Positions 49,414 to 60,383 of a stretch of DNA of 64,000 nucleotides are shown in pieces. Source of the DNA: Zizania palustris. Its lineage: Eukaryota; Streptophyta; Magnoliopsida; Poales; Poaceae. Where the stretch lies: NCBI GenBank assembly GCA_019279435.1, contig JAAALK010000287.1:68761144-68825143 (forward strand), in the 5' to 3' direction. Under the pieces are notes generated by a model. That model did not search any database. It was not told where the DNA came from and saw only the letters and a list, made by a program, of their open reading frames with translations. The first letter of the stretch is position 1. Each line of letters starts with the position of its first letter. Both the position numbers and the translations under genes were made by a program.

Positions 49414-50310
49414 TCTTGTAGTGCTCCCTTCGGAGCACACTTCGAACACCTTGCCTCATTGTTGAGGACTTTGTCCACCATACTCCGAAGTCACTCCATT
49501 CGGAGTACCCTTCGAAGTGCCTCGTCTCCGAGGACTTTGTCTTGGAGTACCTTCACCTGGAGCCATGCTCCGCACTCTCTACCTTTGCCTGGCACAACTT
49601 GACCTGAGGTTCGACCTCGACCCCTTCACAGCCTTCGTGACTGAGCTCCCCGCTCGCCTGGCATCAAGCCTCCCGCTTGACCCAGGTTCACTTACTGTGA
49701 ACCGTCCGTCGCCTCCGAAGTCACCTGCGCACCACAGAAAAACAGACAAGTGTATCCAGTCCCCCGGAGACCTCTCCGGGTAAGCATCCTTTGGCACACA
49801 CTCCAGTGTACTGCCCAAAGTACCAAACCCTTCGGTACAACCCAGTCATCATGTACTGTCGGACCCCTCCGACAGGCACACTCCGCTGCAATAGCCGCAG
49901 CAACCAGTCCCACCGAACCCTTCGGTGAAACAACCTCCGAACCCCTTCGGAGGGACCCCTTCGAAACAGATAATAAAATCTGTCAATCACTCATCACAGA
50001 CTCCGAAACCAACCCTTGGTTCTCAAACCCGCCGACATATCTTATAGGAGAGCCTTCATTGCTGGAGTTACATCTTTTGGATTGTAAAAATAACAGATGT
50101 GCTTCAACTGGTCCAATTGGCAGGTGTCGACCTCTCTAGCTATCCACTTCCCCTTCTCTCTACAACATTGCTAGGACCCTCCCTTGACGTTATAATAAAA
50201 CCATGATAATCACATAAATAAAAAATGCATGTGTAGTAAGTAATGTCAGTTCTCTATGTATACCACTATCATTGTCCTCCACTTTGATGTTCATTGGGAT
50301 CTTCTCATCA

Positions 50311-50562
50311 CTAAATTAAGTGTAAAATTTGTCCATAATTGTCAATGGGGGTATGTCCCATTGTTATAACCACATAGTCCCCTTGTGTTAGGCCACCACT
50401 TCTACTAAATTGAGGCCACCCTTTGTGGAGGCATATCCTGCCGCCGCCTCCACAGCTCAGAACCTCAACCTCAGTGGCGCACCCATCTCTTGTCATTATG
50501 TTAAGGGTATCGCTAGCATGAATGTTATTAATATCACAAAATATTTTTGATAAATACTGCAA
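50311..50562 (-). pseudogene. B3 DNA-binding domain fragment (5' piece)
   Basis: A minus-strand frame starts MQYLSKIFCDINNI and continues through MTRDGCATEVEVLSCGGG, ICLHKGWPQFSRSGGLTQGD and YVVI. This is the plant B3 pattern: sheet, basic G-W-x2-F, then G-L-x2-G-D. B3 proteins are plant transcription factors. It sits inside the right arm of the CACTA element, in the same strand as the B3 piece at 21840-22022. The two may be exons of one gene separated by 28 kb of later insertions. The leader-like DNA at 50860-51115 would be upstream of it. No complete gene remains. Confidence 0.6.
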
Positions 50563-51593
50563 TAAGGTAATGTAGCTTCAGTTTGTTACCACATTAAACA
50601 ATATATGCAATGTACAATGTATAAACCTAGTGACACCCACCGTTGATTAGATGATTGATTTTTATTAAGCAACTATCAAGAACATAGGTTGGTACATATA
50701 GATTACTTGGGATGCTTGTCATATGCCTAATTCACAAATTCAGTAAGCAAATTTCTCATAAATGATTTTATATAATGAAATTTAATAGTAAGCATGAACA
50801 AACTTGTGCAAACAAGTAAAGAATATAAATTGTCATACACATCCACATTGCAACAATTTCACTAATTTTCCACATATCCACATTTCCACATCTTAACATA
50901 TCGGAGGAGGACCTTATGAGGAGGATGCAACCGAGGTGCAGAGGGCACATGTGATGGAGTGGCGAGGAGCATGATGAAGGCGGTGGTGCAGTAAGGAGTG
51001 AGCACGATGCAAGTGATGGTGTGGGGGGCTACGGGCGATGGAGTGGTGAGGAGCACGACAAATGCAACCGTGGCGATGAGAATCTAGGGTTAGGGTTGCG
51101 CGAAATGAAAGCATTTCGATTCACTTCAGGGTCTTCACCTATTTATAAGAGAGAATCATCAGTGACAGGTGGTAACTAATGTACATCTTAGTGATGGGAA
51201 GCAGTAGATCTCTTTAGTGATAGGTGGAAATATAATCCGTCACTATAGGGGGATCTATAGTGACAGGTCATACCATGACCCATCACTAATAATGCAATAT
51301 TACTGATGCGTGTGAAACGACCCATCACTACATGTGTACTACTGACACATTTCTTTTACCCATCGCTAAAGCTACATCATTAAATACCATTTTTGTGGTA
51401 GTGACAATGTGCGTTAACTATTGATCCATGAAGTTCAGATCGTTGCTTGTAGACTTGCTATATGTGCGGAATCCATCCATTTATTTCATTTTGATATTTT
51501 TTGACACCATCTAAAATGTTCAAGTCTTCTACTTGGTCCTCTTGCTATGCGAAGAGAGGGAAATATTTTGCCATTATTTTTTGTGCTAACAGT

Positions 51594-53183
51594 TGTTGAC
51601 ACGGAAACATGCCCCCGCACTTGGGTCAGTTCGATGATCCAAAAGTGCACAAATACTTAGGGATGGGCTTAAGCGTGACGTGGCACCGACGTCACGTTCC
51701 GACTACCCTTAGTAGTGATAAGGGGGGTGGAGTCGCTAGGAAACCAGATTACACAAAATAATCCAATTAGCCGAAAGAGATAGATTAAACAGAATAAAAT
51801 CAACAAACCAGTCAGAGCCCGTCTGGTTCAAAGTCTGATGCGAAGGGTGCACCGAAGGGTACCTTCGGCGTCTGGTTCGAAGTGCTCCGCCGATGGGTAC
51901 TTCGGTGTTCGGATTGATCCGGCCGAAGATAGACTCCTAACGGATCTGGTGCGAAGTGCTCCATCGAAGGGTACTTCGGTGTTCGGAGTGATCTGATCGA
52001 AGGTGAGTTCCGAACAGATCTGGACGCGGCAATCACCTCCGAACAACGGGGTTCGGAGTGCGTTCTCCAATACAACAATCTACAGAATATTGACGCGAGG
52101 GCCACGCGCGAGTGCAACTTCGTCTGATGTGGAGTATGGTCATGGCGAAGCCTGTTGACGAAGTATGCTGGCGAAGCCTATTGTCGAAGCCTGTGGTCCC
52201 ACCGAAGAGTGTCCTGGGGGACCTCCGGAACCGATCTCTCAGCTCCGAACACCTTTGACGAAGGGGATCCGAATGGGCGAAGCCTGCAACAGAAGAGTGC
52301 GAAGTACCAATTCGGCCTAAGGACCGAATTTTGCTAAGTGTTGCACGGGTAGCGAAGGTAGCAATCTATTACACAGATTAGCGGATACTTCACAGGCGAA
52401 GTAACAAGGCGATAGCAATCTGTTACATAGATTAACGGGGACTTCACAAGCGAAGTACCAAGGCTTACACTATTCTGTAGCGGCGGACGGAGGGCTTCCA
52501 GGCAAACCCACGAAGAGGTACATGAAAATAAAGGTAAAGTAAATGCAATCAAAGCATGGGCTTTGGTTTGGTTTGAGTTAGGGGGCTCTCCACGCCGGCC
52601 AGGCCTCTCTATTTATAGGGGGTTTACTCCCAATCTAATCTGCTATTAATCCGGCCAGATAGAGATAGAGAATGATCTAGAAACGCGTACAACTCTATCT
52701 CTGCCGAGGTGGGCTTCGGCCAGGCCCGTCGAGGCTTGCTCCTCGGGCCAAAGCTTCGGAAGCATGGGCTTCGGCCAGGCCCGTCGAGGCTTGCTCCTTG
52801 GGCCGAAGCTTCGGAAGCATGGGCTTCAGCCAGGCCCGTCGAGGCTTGCTCCTCGGGCCAAAGCTTCGACAGCATGGGCCTCCGAAGGCTTCCTAGCCGA
52901 AGCCCATGGGCTGGCTAGAAGCTTTCGGAGCCCATAGCCCAATAGACTCTGGCCTAGTAGGGCTTAGGATAGACCCTCAGGCCGAAGCTTCGGCGGCATG
53001 GGCCTCCGAAGGCTTCCTGGCCGAAGCCCGTGGGCTGGCTAGAGGCTTTCGGAGCCCATAGCTCAACAGACTTTGGCCCGATAGGGCTTCGAACAGCCCC
53101 TGGACACGTGTACTTTCGGCCCAAATCGCCAAAAATTGATATTTTGACAATCTAGCCGTTAATGACATTTTTTGCTATAAACA
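51594..53183 (+). mobile_element. Ty3/Gypsy solo LTR, 1590 bp
   Basis: Ends are TGTTGACACGG and CTATAAACA, with a perfect 5-bp duplication ACAGT (51589-51593 and 53184-53188). It is homologous along its length to the LTR 3773-5166. No internal region is present, so it is a solo LTR. Confidence 0.92.
52711..52875. repeat. 55-bp tandem repeat in the LTR, three units
   Basis: Units start at 52711, 52766 and 52821, each GGGCTTC(G/A)GCCAGGCCCGTC...AAGCTTCG(G/A)(A/C)AGCAT. A second, longer repeat of 124-bp period follows (52876 and 53000, starting GGGCCTCCGAAGGCTTCCT). Confidence 0.85.
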
Positions 53184-53497
53184 ACAGTTCACTTTCTTTA
53201 AAGAGAACAGACATGCTACCAAATGGGAGAATATTGCATGTTCCATCTTAGAATGTCTGCTAACCTATAGCACCATGATTGCTGCTAATTTTAGGAAGAC
53301 ATTGAACGATGTATCGGCAATATAGTCTATTCAACTACTCATATGGCAAATCTCCCGATATGATAATTTTGATTAATGTCACTACACATATGGCAAATCT
53401 CTACACTAAAATCACAAACCATGTTCTAGATAATCGTACAACTATAATTGTTACGGTATTCTAGCTAACTGCAATGAGCTTTCTATAACTAATCATT

Positions 53498-54440
53498 TTA
53501 CATGGTCCACGAAAAAAGCTTGGTAATAGCTTCAGTGTCCAATGAAGCTTCACAAGATATCTGAATAGAAAGGTGACCTTGTCTATCCAGACTATCTTTC
53601 TTCATGGGAGGGAATTTTAACTTGTTTGAGCCTTCTTCTACTTGTATCACTTCTTTCCACACTAGTTGTAATGTGAGATAAATTCGATTCATCTTCCATG
53701 GAGGGTATTTTTGAAAGGTCTATTTTACCAAATCAAAATTAGTTTTAATGCTAATGTATTGAGTAAACTCATAAAAATTGTACTAAGTACCTCTTGAACA
53801 ATTGGAACAAGGTTCTAGACTATTTTTGCATGTTTCTTATATTGAATAGATTGGATAGCACATAAAAACATAGATCCAAGATATTAAAATCCGGTGAATT
53901 TGGTGGTTGACAAATGACCCTAATGTTGAAACCATCTTACTTAGCAGCTTCAAGAGATTGTTTATCATCAAGTTCTATATGAGAAGAGATTTGTTCACAT
54001 CTTCACATGACCATTTTACTCGGATAGCAAGAAGAACCTTATTGATCATGAAATATCTAATTACCTCTCTTGTAATTGATGCTATCGGCTTCACTTCCAT
54101 TGTTCCAGCTGGCTGGTTAACTCTACTCTTAGCATGCTCAAAAGTAACTAGAAGAAAACATCCAATCTTTCCATAAAAACACACTCTATTCTCATCAAAT
54201 CTCGACCGAGTAGTCGCACATTAGAACATTTTTTACGAATGTTGTTCTTACTTATACATGTTCTTAAGGGCTCATCCTCATCTACAAACAAGTAATATCT
54301 CTCGGATTTTCTAGTTAAATAGAATCATTTTTTGTCAATGAAAACAATGTCAAACAAGCTTTTAATCTTTGGATCATTTGACATGCTGTCTTGATCAAGC
54401 ATATCCAAACACCATTGTAGCCTTTCTTTTTTATTTGCAT
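53498..54440 (-). pseudogene. Mariner-like (Tc1/mariner) transposase remnant
   Basis: A DNA transposase whose catalytic triad (Asp, Asp, Asp) would act in the nucleus. Minus-strand frames in order: RLQWCLDMLDQDS (about 54410), DIVFIDKK (54320-54340, where the first catalytic Asp is expected), CFLLVTFEHAKSRVNQPAGT and SITREVIRYFMINKVL (53990-54160), PPNSPDFNILDLCFY (53870-53910, the third catalytic region), and NRIYLTLQLVWKEVI with PPMKKDSLDRQGHL near the carboxyl end (53498-53692). This is the plant mariner pattern. The segment with the second Asp (QQDNA type) is not clear. Stops and shifts are many. The amino end is missing because Copia DNA starts at about 54446. No terminal inverted repeats were found. 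Confidence 0.85.
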
Positions 54441-54445
54441 CTAGA

Positions 54446-55560
54446 AGATGGAAGTCAAAATATATTTCCTTAATGGAAATCTAAGTGGGGATGTGTACAT
54501 GACACAACCGACTGGTTTCGTCGATTCACAATCAACTAGAAAGGTATGCAAACTACAAAAATCCTTTTATGGATTGAAGTAGGCATCTTAGAGTTGGAAC
54601 ATTCGTTTTGATGATGTAATCAAAGGATATGGTTTCATCAAAATGATACTATTTATTTTATATTTGGATGACATATTATTGATTGAAAATGATATACATA
54701 TGCTGAAGTCTATTAAGTCTTCATTGAAAAATAGTTTTTCTATAAAGGACTTAGGAGAAGCAGCATACATATATTCTAGATATCAAGATTTATAGAGATA
54801 GATCAATGAGGCTAGTTGGATTATGTGAGGATATGTACATTGACACAATGTTGAAGAGATTTAACATGCAGGATTCCAAGAAATGTTTTGTTCAAATGTC
54901 ACATGGCATAAATCTCAGCAAGACTCAGTGTCCGAGTACACTTGATGAGCGTGATAAGATTAATGGTATTCCATATGCTTTAGCAATTGGATCCATAATG
55001 CATGCCATTCTATCTACATGCACAGATGTCTTGTATGATTTGATCATAACGAGCAAAAAATAATCGGATCTGAGTGAGAGCCACTAGTTAGCCCTAAAGA
55101 AACTCTTAAAGTACTTGATAAGGACTAAGGATGTGTAGCTAGTCCATAGAGGTCAAGAAAAGCTCGTTGTAAGTGGTTACACCGATGCAAGCTTCTAGAC
55201 CAACAAGGATGACTATGTGTCATAATCTAGATTTGTTTTTTGCTTTAACGGTGGAGCGGTAAGCTAGAAGGGTTCCAAGTAAGAGATGGTAGATGACTCT
55301 ACAATAGAAGTCAAGTATATAGCTGCTTTGGAAGTGGCTAAGGAGGTTGTTTAGATCAAGAATTTTTTTCCTAAGCTCGGTGTTCTATCTAGCGCTTCTA
55401 GTTTGATAGACCTCTATTGTAATAATAGTGGATCTATCGCACAAGCCAAGTAGCCTAGATCACACTAGAAGTCTAAACACATACTTCGACGATATCATCT
55501 GAGGTATACTATGTTTATAAAATAATGTAATGTTCATTGAAATAGAAGTTGTCATTATGG
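54446..55560 (+). pseudogene. Copia reverse transcriptase/RNase H remnant
   Basis: The plus strand reads YFLNGNLSGDVYMTQPTGF, KVCKLQKSFYGLK, FDDVIKGYGFIK and YLDDILLIENDIHM. Then come a decayed RNase H region and a retrovirus-like HIDxR-type tail (about 55460-55500). Stops are frequent (for example 54578, 54588). A block between GFIK and the catalytic box is deleted. Confidence 0.8.
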
Positions 55561-55629
55561 ATCAACAAGTACATGTCTTATTCATAAGACTCGTAATGTG
55601 ACTATTTCTAAATAATCGTTGGTTGGTTT

Positions 55630-56164
55630 TAAGGGCTGCTCCGAAGGTACATTATGAAGTATGAGGGGTGTGAAGCCTCAAGCTATCACCTCCAGCTCTT
55701 GGGGATGAACTCAAAGCTCCAAGCTAGGTTCGAAGCCTGTGCGTAATCCCGGAGTGGGCTTCGCCTCTGAAGCATGTATCCTTCGAATAAGCTCCACCAC
55801 CAGAGTATTCTCGGAGCCTCCTACTCCGAATGGGTGCCACCAAAAGGGACAAGACTTCTGCTTTATCCAAGTGTCACAGGGAATTTGACCTTTTTACCCC
55901 TACGGAGCCCTGAGAATAGTGCCAGCTATGGTGGTTCTAACTAGAGGGAAATGTAGTCTTTTCCTATTGTATCCATGCCTATAAATACCCCCCTTTCTAC
56001 TGTAAAGGGGACATCGGATACTAATACAAGAAGAAACACTTCGAAGTGATCCAAGGTTATTATCCCTAGCAGCGGAGGCCTAGATTGGTATGCAGTTAAC
56101 CATTTCAAGCAGTCAACCCTTCGAGGTTATTCTAAACCTGTTAGCATAATCCTTTGCGCCAACA
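55630..56164 (+). mobile_element. Gypsy LTR fragment, left end truncated
   Basis: Homologous to 58085-58654 from CTCCGAAGGTACATT through CTATAAATACCCCC to the end TTTGCGCCAACA, but lacking the first 50 bases or so. It lies within the Copia remnant; no duplication is visible. Confidence 0.75.
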
Positions 56165-57470
56165 TATTGAACAAATACAACTAAGATCAGTATATGTATT
56201 GATTGATGATTATGTCTCATAGATCGTGGGTATGAAGATACCAAATCAATATCATGGATGTATGTTAGAGAACATATGATGGATATACCTACTATGAGAC
56301 ATTTTTGAGATTTGATGTACTATCAATAGGTCTCAATAGTGTTTATGTAAAGTTCTTTGACCTAAGATCATCATGGTTCCCAACATACGTAGTGGCTTAC
56401 TTTGGGACTACCAAACGCTATTCCATAATTGGGTAGTTAAGTAGTCATTGGGTTTGCCATGAAACATGTAGCAGAATGTGGGTGATCAAGATGGAATTTC
56501 CCCTTCTTATGGGAGAGATATCTTGTGCCCCACGATGTAATATATTATGGAAGTGCATGGCCATGCCAAAGTGATTAAGGATTTAATCAAAATTTATAAT
56601 TCAATATGGAGATCGATCGAGAGAGAGAGAGAGATTGAGCTATTGATAGGATGACACAAGTCTCACCTTGTGATCAATCAATATCGTGTGGCAAAGAGAT
56701 TCATACATGATAATATTACAAGGTTCAACCGATATGATCATTACATATAATTGGGTTGTTATGATTTGCTTGAGGCTGCTATTAAAGGAGTATTGGAAAA
56801 TAGGTTCCATATGTCACAAACTTAATGAGTTGGAACACTAAATTCGAATAGGATTCAAATTTGTCTTAGTTTGGATATAGATCCAAATAGAATCAGATTG
56901 AGATCCAAATAGATCATATAGAGATCCAAGTAGAGTCTTGGTCAGTCCTAGAAGGGCCCAAGTTAGAACGTCTATATATATGAGGGTATATGGCACAACG
57001 GAGTTAAGAAATTCTTCCATGCCTTCGTGCATGCTAAATTGTTAGCCACCTCAAAACCCTAGTTGTCGTCCCTCTCGAGCCCGACCACCACGCCGACCGC
57101 TCGAGTGCTAGTACACTATTTGTCGTGTTCTACCCCTAAGCGTGTGGATACCAGTAGAGGCATTGATCTACTGCTTTACTAATCAGGATCATCATCAACG
57201 TCATTGATTGGATTGGTGGTTTCACCAACTTGAAGGAAAGGAGGTCGTTCAAAGTCTTCCTATTTAGATCGGTGGACTCCTGACCATGTTGATCGACTTC
57301 CCAACTACATCGACACACACATGTTGGATCGACTTGCTACTACAACACTTCTTCCACTGCATTGCGTGCTAGAGGTAACGATCTATGGTCCCTCTCTAGC
57401 AAGATATCCTAGTATGTGCGGTATAAAACTTTTGTTTTCGACTAGCGTAGCCTTCACGTTCCCCAACAAT

Positions 57471-58084
57471 TTCATCGGGTGCATCACCTATTTATAAAAA
57501 ATTGGGTTGATTCTAGGTGCATGTTTGTGTTTTTTATTGTTCCACTCATGTCAACATAAGGACCGATGAGCGAGATCTTATCACAAAAACCATTTGTGCA
57601 ACCACAAGTCTAGTAGATAAGATTTTATCAATAGTATGACTTATCACAATGTGATGCTCCATGTAGATACAGATAGAAGCCAATGTGTCCATATCCGCAA
57701 GGCATAAGATGGAGCTTTAAATTGAAACATTATAGTGATACGTAGCCTATGTGGTTAGTGATCAACATGTATATGTCAAAAAGGTGCTTAAGGGGGATGA
57801 TGTGGGAGCATACCTAACAACGTTATGTCTCTCTAGGCAAGCCTCATATGACCTTTATTTCTACTCGGCACCAAATGAGATGACAATGGTAAACAAAACC
57901 TAGTGCAATTGTCATTATACTATGATAGGTTGTATAAAGGTCTTTGTCATAGATTTTAGTTAGGGTACTATAGTGGTATTCCATAAATTAACTGGGATTG
58001 TGCCTTATAGGTAAAGGTGTGCTCCTCTTACAAAAGTGGAAAACAATTTGAATAGACAAGTGTTTGGTTATAGGTAAGCCTAGT
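57471..58084. other. Repeat-like DNA, unassigned
   Basis: No open frame. A purine-rich AAGGGGGATGATGTGGGAGC near 57790 resembles a Copia polypurine tract before an LTR, so this may be another Copia 3' remnant. Confidence 0.35.
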
Positions 58085-58654
58085 TGTTGGGGGAAAATAA
58101 TCCCGTCAAGACCTAATTCTCGAAGGTCCACTCTGAAGGTACATTCCGAAGTATGAGGGGTGCGAAGCCTCAAGCTATTGCCACCACGCTCTAGGGGAGG
58201 AACTCGAAGCTCTAGGCCAGGTTCAAAGCCTATGCATAAACCCGGAGTGGGCTTCACCTCCAAACCATGTAGCCTTCGAATAAGCCCCTCCACCAGAGTG
58301 TTCCCGGAGTATCCTACTTCGAAGGGGTGGCACCAAAAGGGACAGGATGTCTGCTTTATCCAGGTGTTCACATGACGTTTGATCTTTTTACCCCTATTGA
58401 GCCCCGAGAATAGTGCCCACTATGGCGGTTGTAACTAGAGGACAAGTTAGTCTTTTCCTATTGTATCCATGCCTATAAATACCCCCTTTCTACTATAAAG
58501 GAGACATCGAATACTAATAAAAGAATAAACACTTCGAACTGATCCAATGTTATTATCCCCAGTGGAGGCCTAGATCAGTATGTAGTTAACCATTTTGAAC
58601 AGTCAACCCTTCGAGGTTATTCTAAAACTGTTAGCGTAATCCTTTGTGCCAACA
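58085..58654 (+). repeat. Gypsy 5' LTR
   Basis: 570 bp, with a TATA-like GCCTATAAATACCCCCTTTC near 58470. The 3' end is fixed by the primer site. Confidence 0.88.
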
Positions 58655-58699
58655 ATTGGCGCCGTCCGTGGGGACCTTAGTACAAAAACTAACGCCTCT

Positions 58700-60300
58700 A
58701 CCATATCCCCTTTCAAAGCCATGCCTTCCACGAGAAGAAAGGCCACCATTCCCGCTCGAAGGTCCGCCTGGATCTCCCGGTTAGAACCCCTATACACAAC
58801 CACCGAGACTATGGAGCCCTTCGTAGTCCCTCCTCGCTCAGCCCCTGAAGCTGCCACCTTCGCTCAGCCCTAGCCCGAAGTTGGCGGCCCCTCGGAATCC
58901 ACCGACGTCTCAGCAGGGCAGAAGGACCTAGTGTTACCAAAAGTCATTGGGCCTCGCAGGCCCAAAGGTCCTCTTATTACCACAACAGTACTCCACACCG
59001 ACTCCGTCTGATCGTAAGACCCAGAAACTCACTCTAGGGAGAGCGGGAGCCCACACGACGCCATGTCCGCTGAAATGGCTTAGCTCAAGGCGGAGCTGCA
59101 AAGCTAGAGGCAAGCAGCTGCGGACCATCCCTATACTCAAGACGAATCCAAAAGACAGGCGACACCTTGCAAAGTTGTCGCATTAAGTAACCTCGAAGAT
59201 CAAGAAGCCTGAAGGAGCAGCCAAAATGCATCCTTCGACGAAGATTCTCCATTGCACCCCGGCTTGCAGAAAGTGCGCTTCGACCCCAGGTTCCAGGCGG
59301 CCAAACTCCCAAGTACTCCAGAGAAGCGGACCTCGGGGTGTTTTCCCTTTCGTATACCCTAGCAATAGAAGCCAGTGGAGGGGTCCGTGTCACGATGGCC
59401 AAGTGTTTCCTCCTCACGCTCGAAGGGGTATCCCTTCGATGGTTCTGGTCCTTAAGACCCGGTTTGACAAAGTCGTGGGAACAATTAATGAAGAAGTTCG
59501 TAAATAACTTCCAAGGGACCTTCGTGGCCCCAATGTCAACGGGAATCCTTTTTCAAGTGAAGCAGCATCCTAGGGAGACGTTGCGTCAATACTTCCAATG
59601 CTTCGCCCACACGAAGTCCCAGATAAAAGGGTTGTCCACTTCTTTTGTCGTCGATGCTGCTCGTGAAGGCGTTACCAACACAGGCCTCTTCGACAAACTC
59701 CACTGGAAGACCATCTCCTCGGTTGGCCAGTTAATGACGTACTTTGAGGAGCACGCTAGGTCAGAAGAAGAATAGCTCTGGAGAACTGCTTCGGTTGTCC
59801 CTACTTTCGTCTAGGAGGTAAAAGTTACCAAAGCAAGACCCCCGAGCCCTCTACGGGCTTCCCCCTTCGAGCATCACCCGCATGATTCACGAAGAGGGCG
59901 AAAGAACCATTGCTCAGAGGTTCTGAATATCACCTCTTCCGCCCGAAGCAGCAACAGAAGTACCAGCAAAATCAAGGAGGCTGGGCCAGCGGTCTAAAGA
60001 CGGCTGTGAGGACCCCTAGTCCGAATCAAACTTTTTTGCAATGTCCATGGCGAGAATCAGAGTCATAACACTGATTGGTGTAAATCCAATCTAGCACTGA
60101 GAAGTGATTACCTCGAATGGAGCTCCGATCGAGGCACTACTGATTGAACATTTTCTGCAATCTGCCCAGAGCCAGTGAAAACCGTCAGGCAGATCGAAGG
60201 ACCTGAAGTCCCCGTACACTCTCCAGTGTTGAAGGCGTTGCCACCACCAAAGGCTGAAGACATCCAAGAGCGCTAGAAGCGCATAGTTTTCACATTACTA
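58700..60300 (+). pseudogene. Gypsy gag remnant
   Basis: Frames at 58646-58873 and 59226-59775. The second has the Gag core: VSLRWFWSLRPGLTKSWEQL, then FVNNFQG, TLRQYFQCFAHTKSQIKGLS and LMTYFEEHARSEEE. The end matches the Gag of the 26800-38459 element (LMTYFEQYAMSEE), so the two are related. Stops and shifts lie between and after the frames. No knuckle was identified with certainty. Confidence 0.8.
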
Positions 60301-60383
60301 GAGGTGGTGCCTTGGGCAACATGTCCAAGCGGTAGCGATGGGAATACGTTCACGAAGTATGGCACATTGGGACATCGGCATAC

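Larger units (their letters stand above)
43471..49423 (-). mobile_element. CACTA (En/Spm-type) DNA transposon, 5953 bp
   Basis: Termini CACTACAACAAAAC and its inverse GTTTTCTTGTAGTG (one mismatch) are flanked by a perfect 3-bp duplication, CTC (43468-43470 and 49424-49426). The uninterrupted sequence is seen in the 6000-7916 LTR homologue. Both ends carry arrays of AACTTCCGTCGGC in both orientations. The interior has a TNP2-type transposase on the minus strand (44019-47525) and a very GC-rich stretch upstream of it. Confidence 0.95.
42070..50025 (-). mobile_element. Sirevirus-like Copia solo LTR, split by a CACTA element
   Basis: The two outer parts (42070-43470 and 49427-50025, about 2.0 kb) align end to end with the LTR at 6000-7916, from TGTTGGACCGAAA to CACTCATCACAGA and a terminal hairpin. 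The flanks AACCT (42065-42069) and AACCC (50026-50030) are a 4-of-5 duplication. No internal region remains. It inserted in the 21225-51403 element only 18 bp beyond the Copia target site. Confidence 0.8.
21225..51403. mobile_element. CACTA-type element, non-autonomous, opened by nested insertions
   Basis: The left terminus CACTACTACAGAAAA at 21225 pairs with the right terminus TTTTTGTGGTAGTG at 51403. Both ends carry arrays of a TAGTGACGGGTGA-type word in both orientations (about 21240-21500 and 51150-51380). Flanks ACT and ACA agree in 2 of 3 bases. After removing the Copia element (22226-42041) and the Sirevirus LTR (42070-50025) about 2.4 kb of element remains. It has no transposase but contains two B3-domain pieces on the minus strand. 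Confidence 0.6.
54446..57470 (+). mobile_element. Copia 3' half remnant, same family as 22226-42041
   Basis: It starts inside reverse transcriptase, passes through decayed RNase H and a 3' untranslated region homologous to 40700-41160, and ends in an LTR-like GTTCCCCAACA at 57470. The LTR start is not clear (perhaps near 56816). A Gypsy LTR fragment interrupts it at 55630-56164. It contains a (GA)n run at 56615-56633. Confidence 0.7.
58085..60383 (+). mobile_element. Ty3/Gypsy element, 5' LTR and gag only
   Basis: The 5' LTR is 58085-58654 (570 bp, TGTTGGGGG to GCCAACA). It is followed by the primer-binding site TTGGCGCCGTCCGTGGGGA at 58656-58674 and a gag region. The Sirevirus element cuts it at 60384, so the rest lies outside the window or is lost. 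The LTR is of the same family as 2602-3088 and 26800-27315. Confidence 0.85.

Noticed and set aside
56615..56633. The GA microsatellite as a regulatory element
   Set aside because: It is a short simple repeat in a decayed Copia 3' region with no gene nearby.
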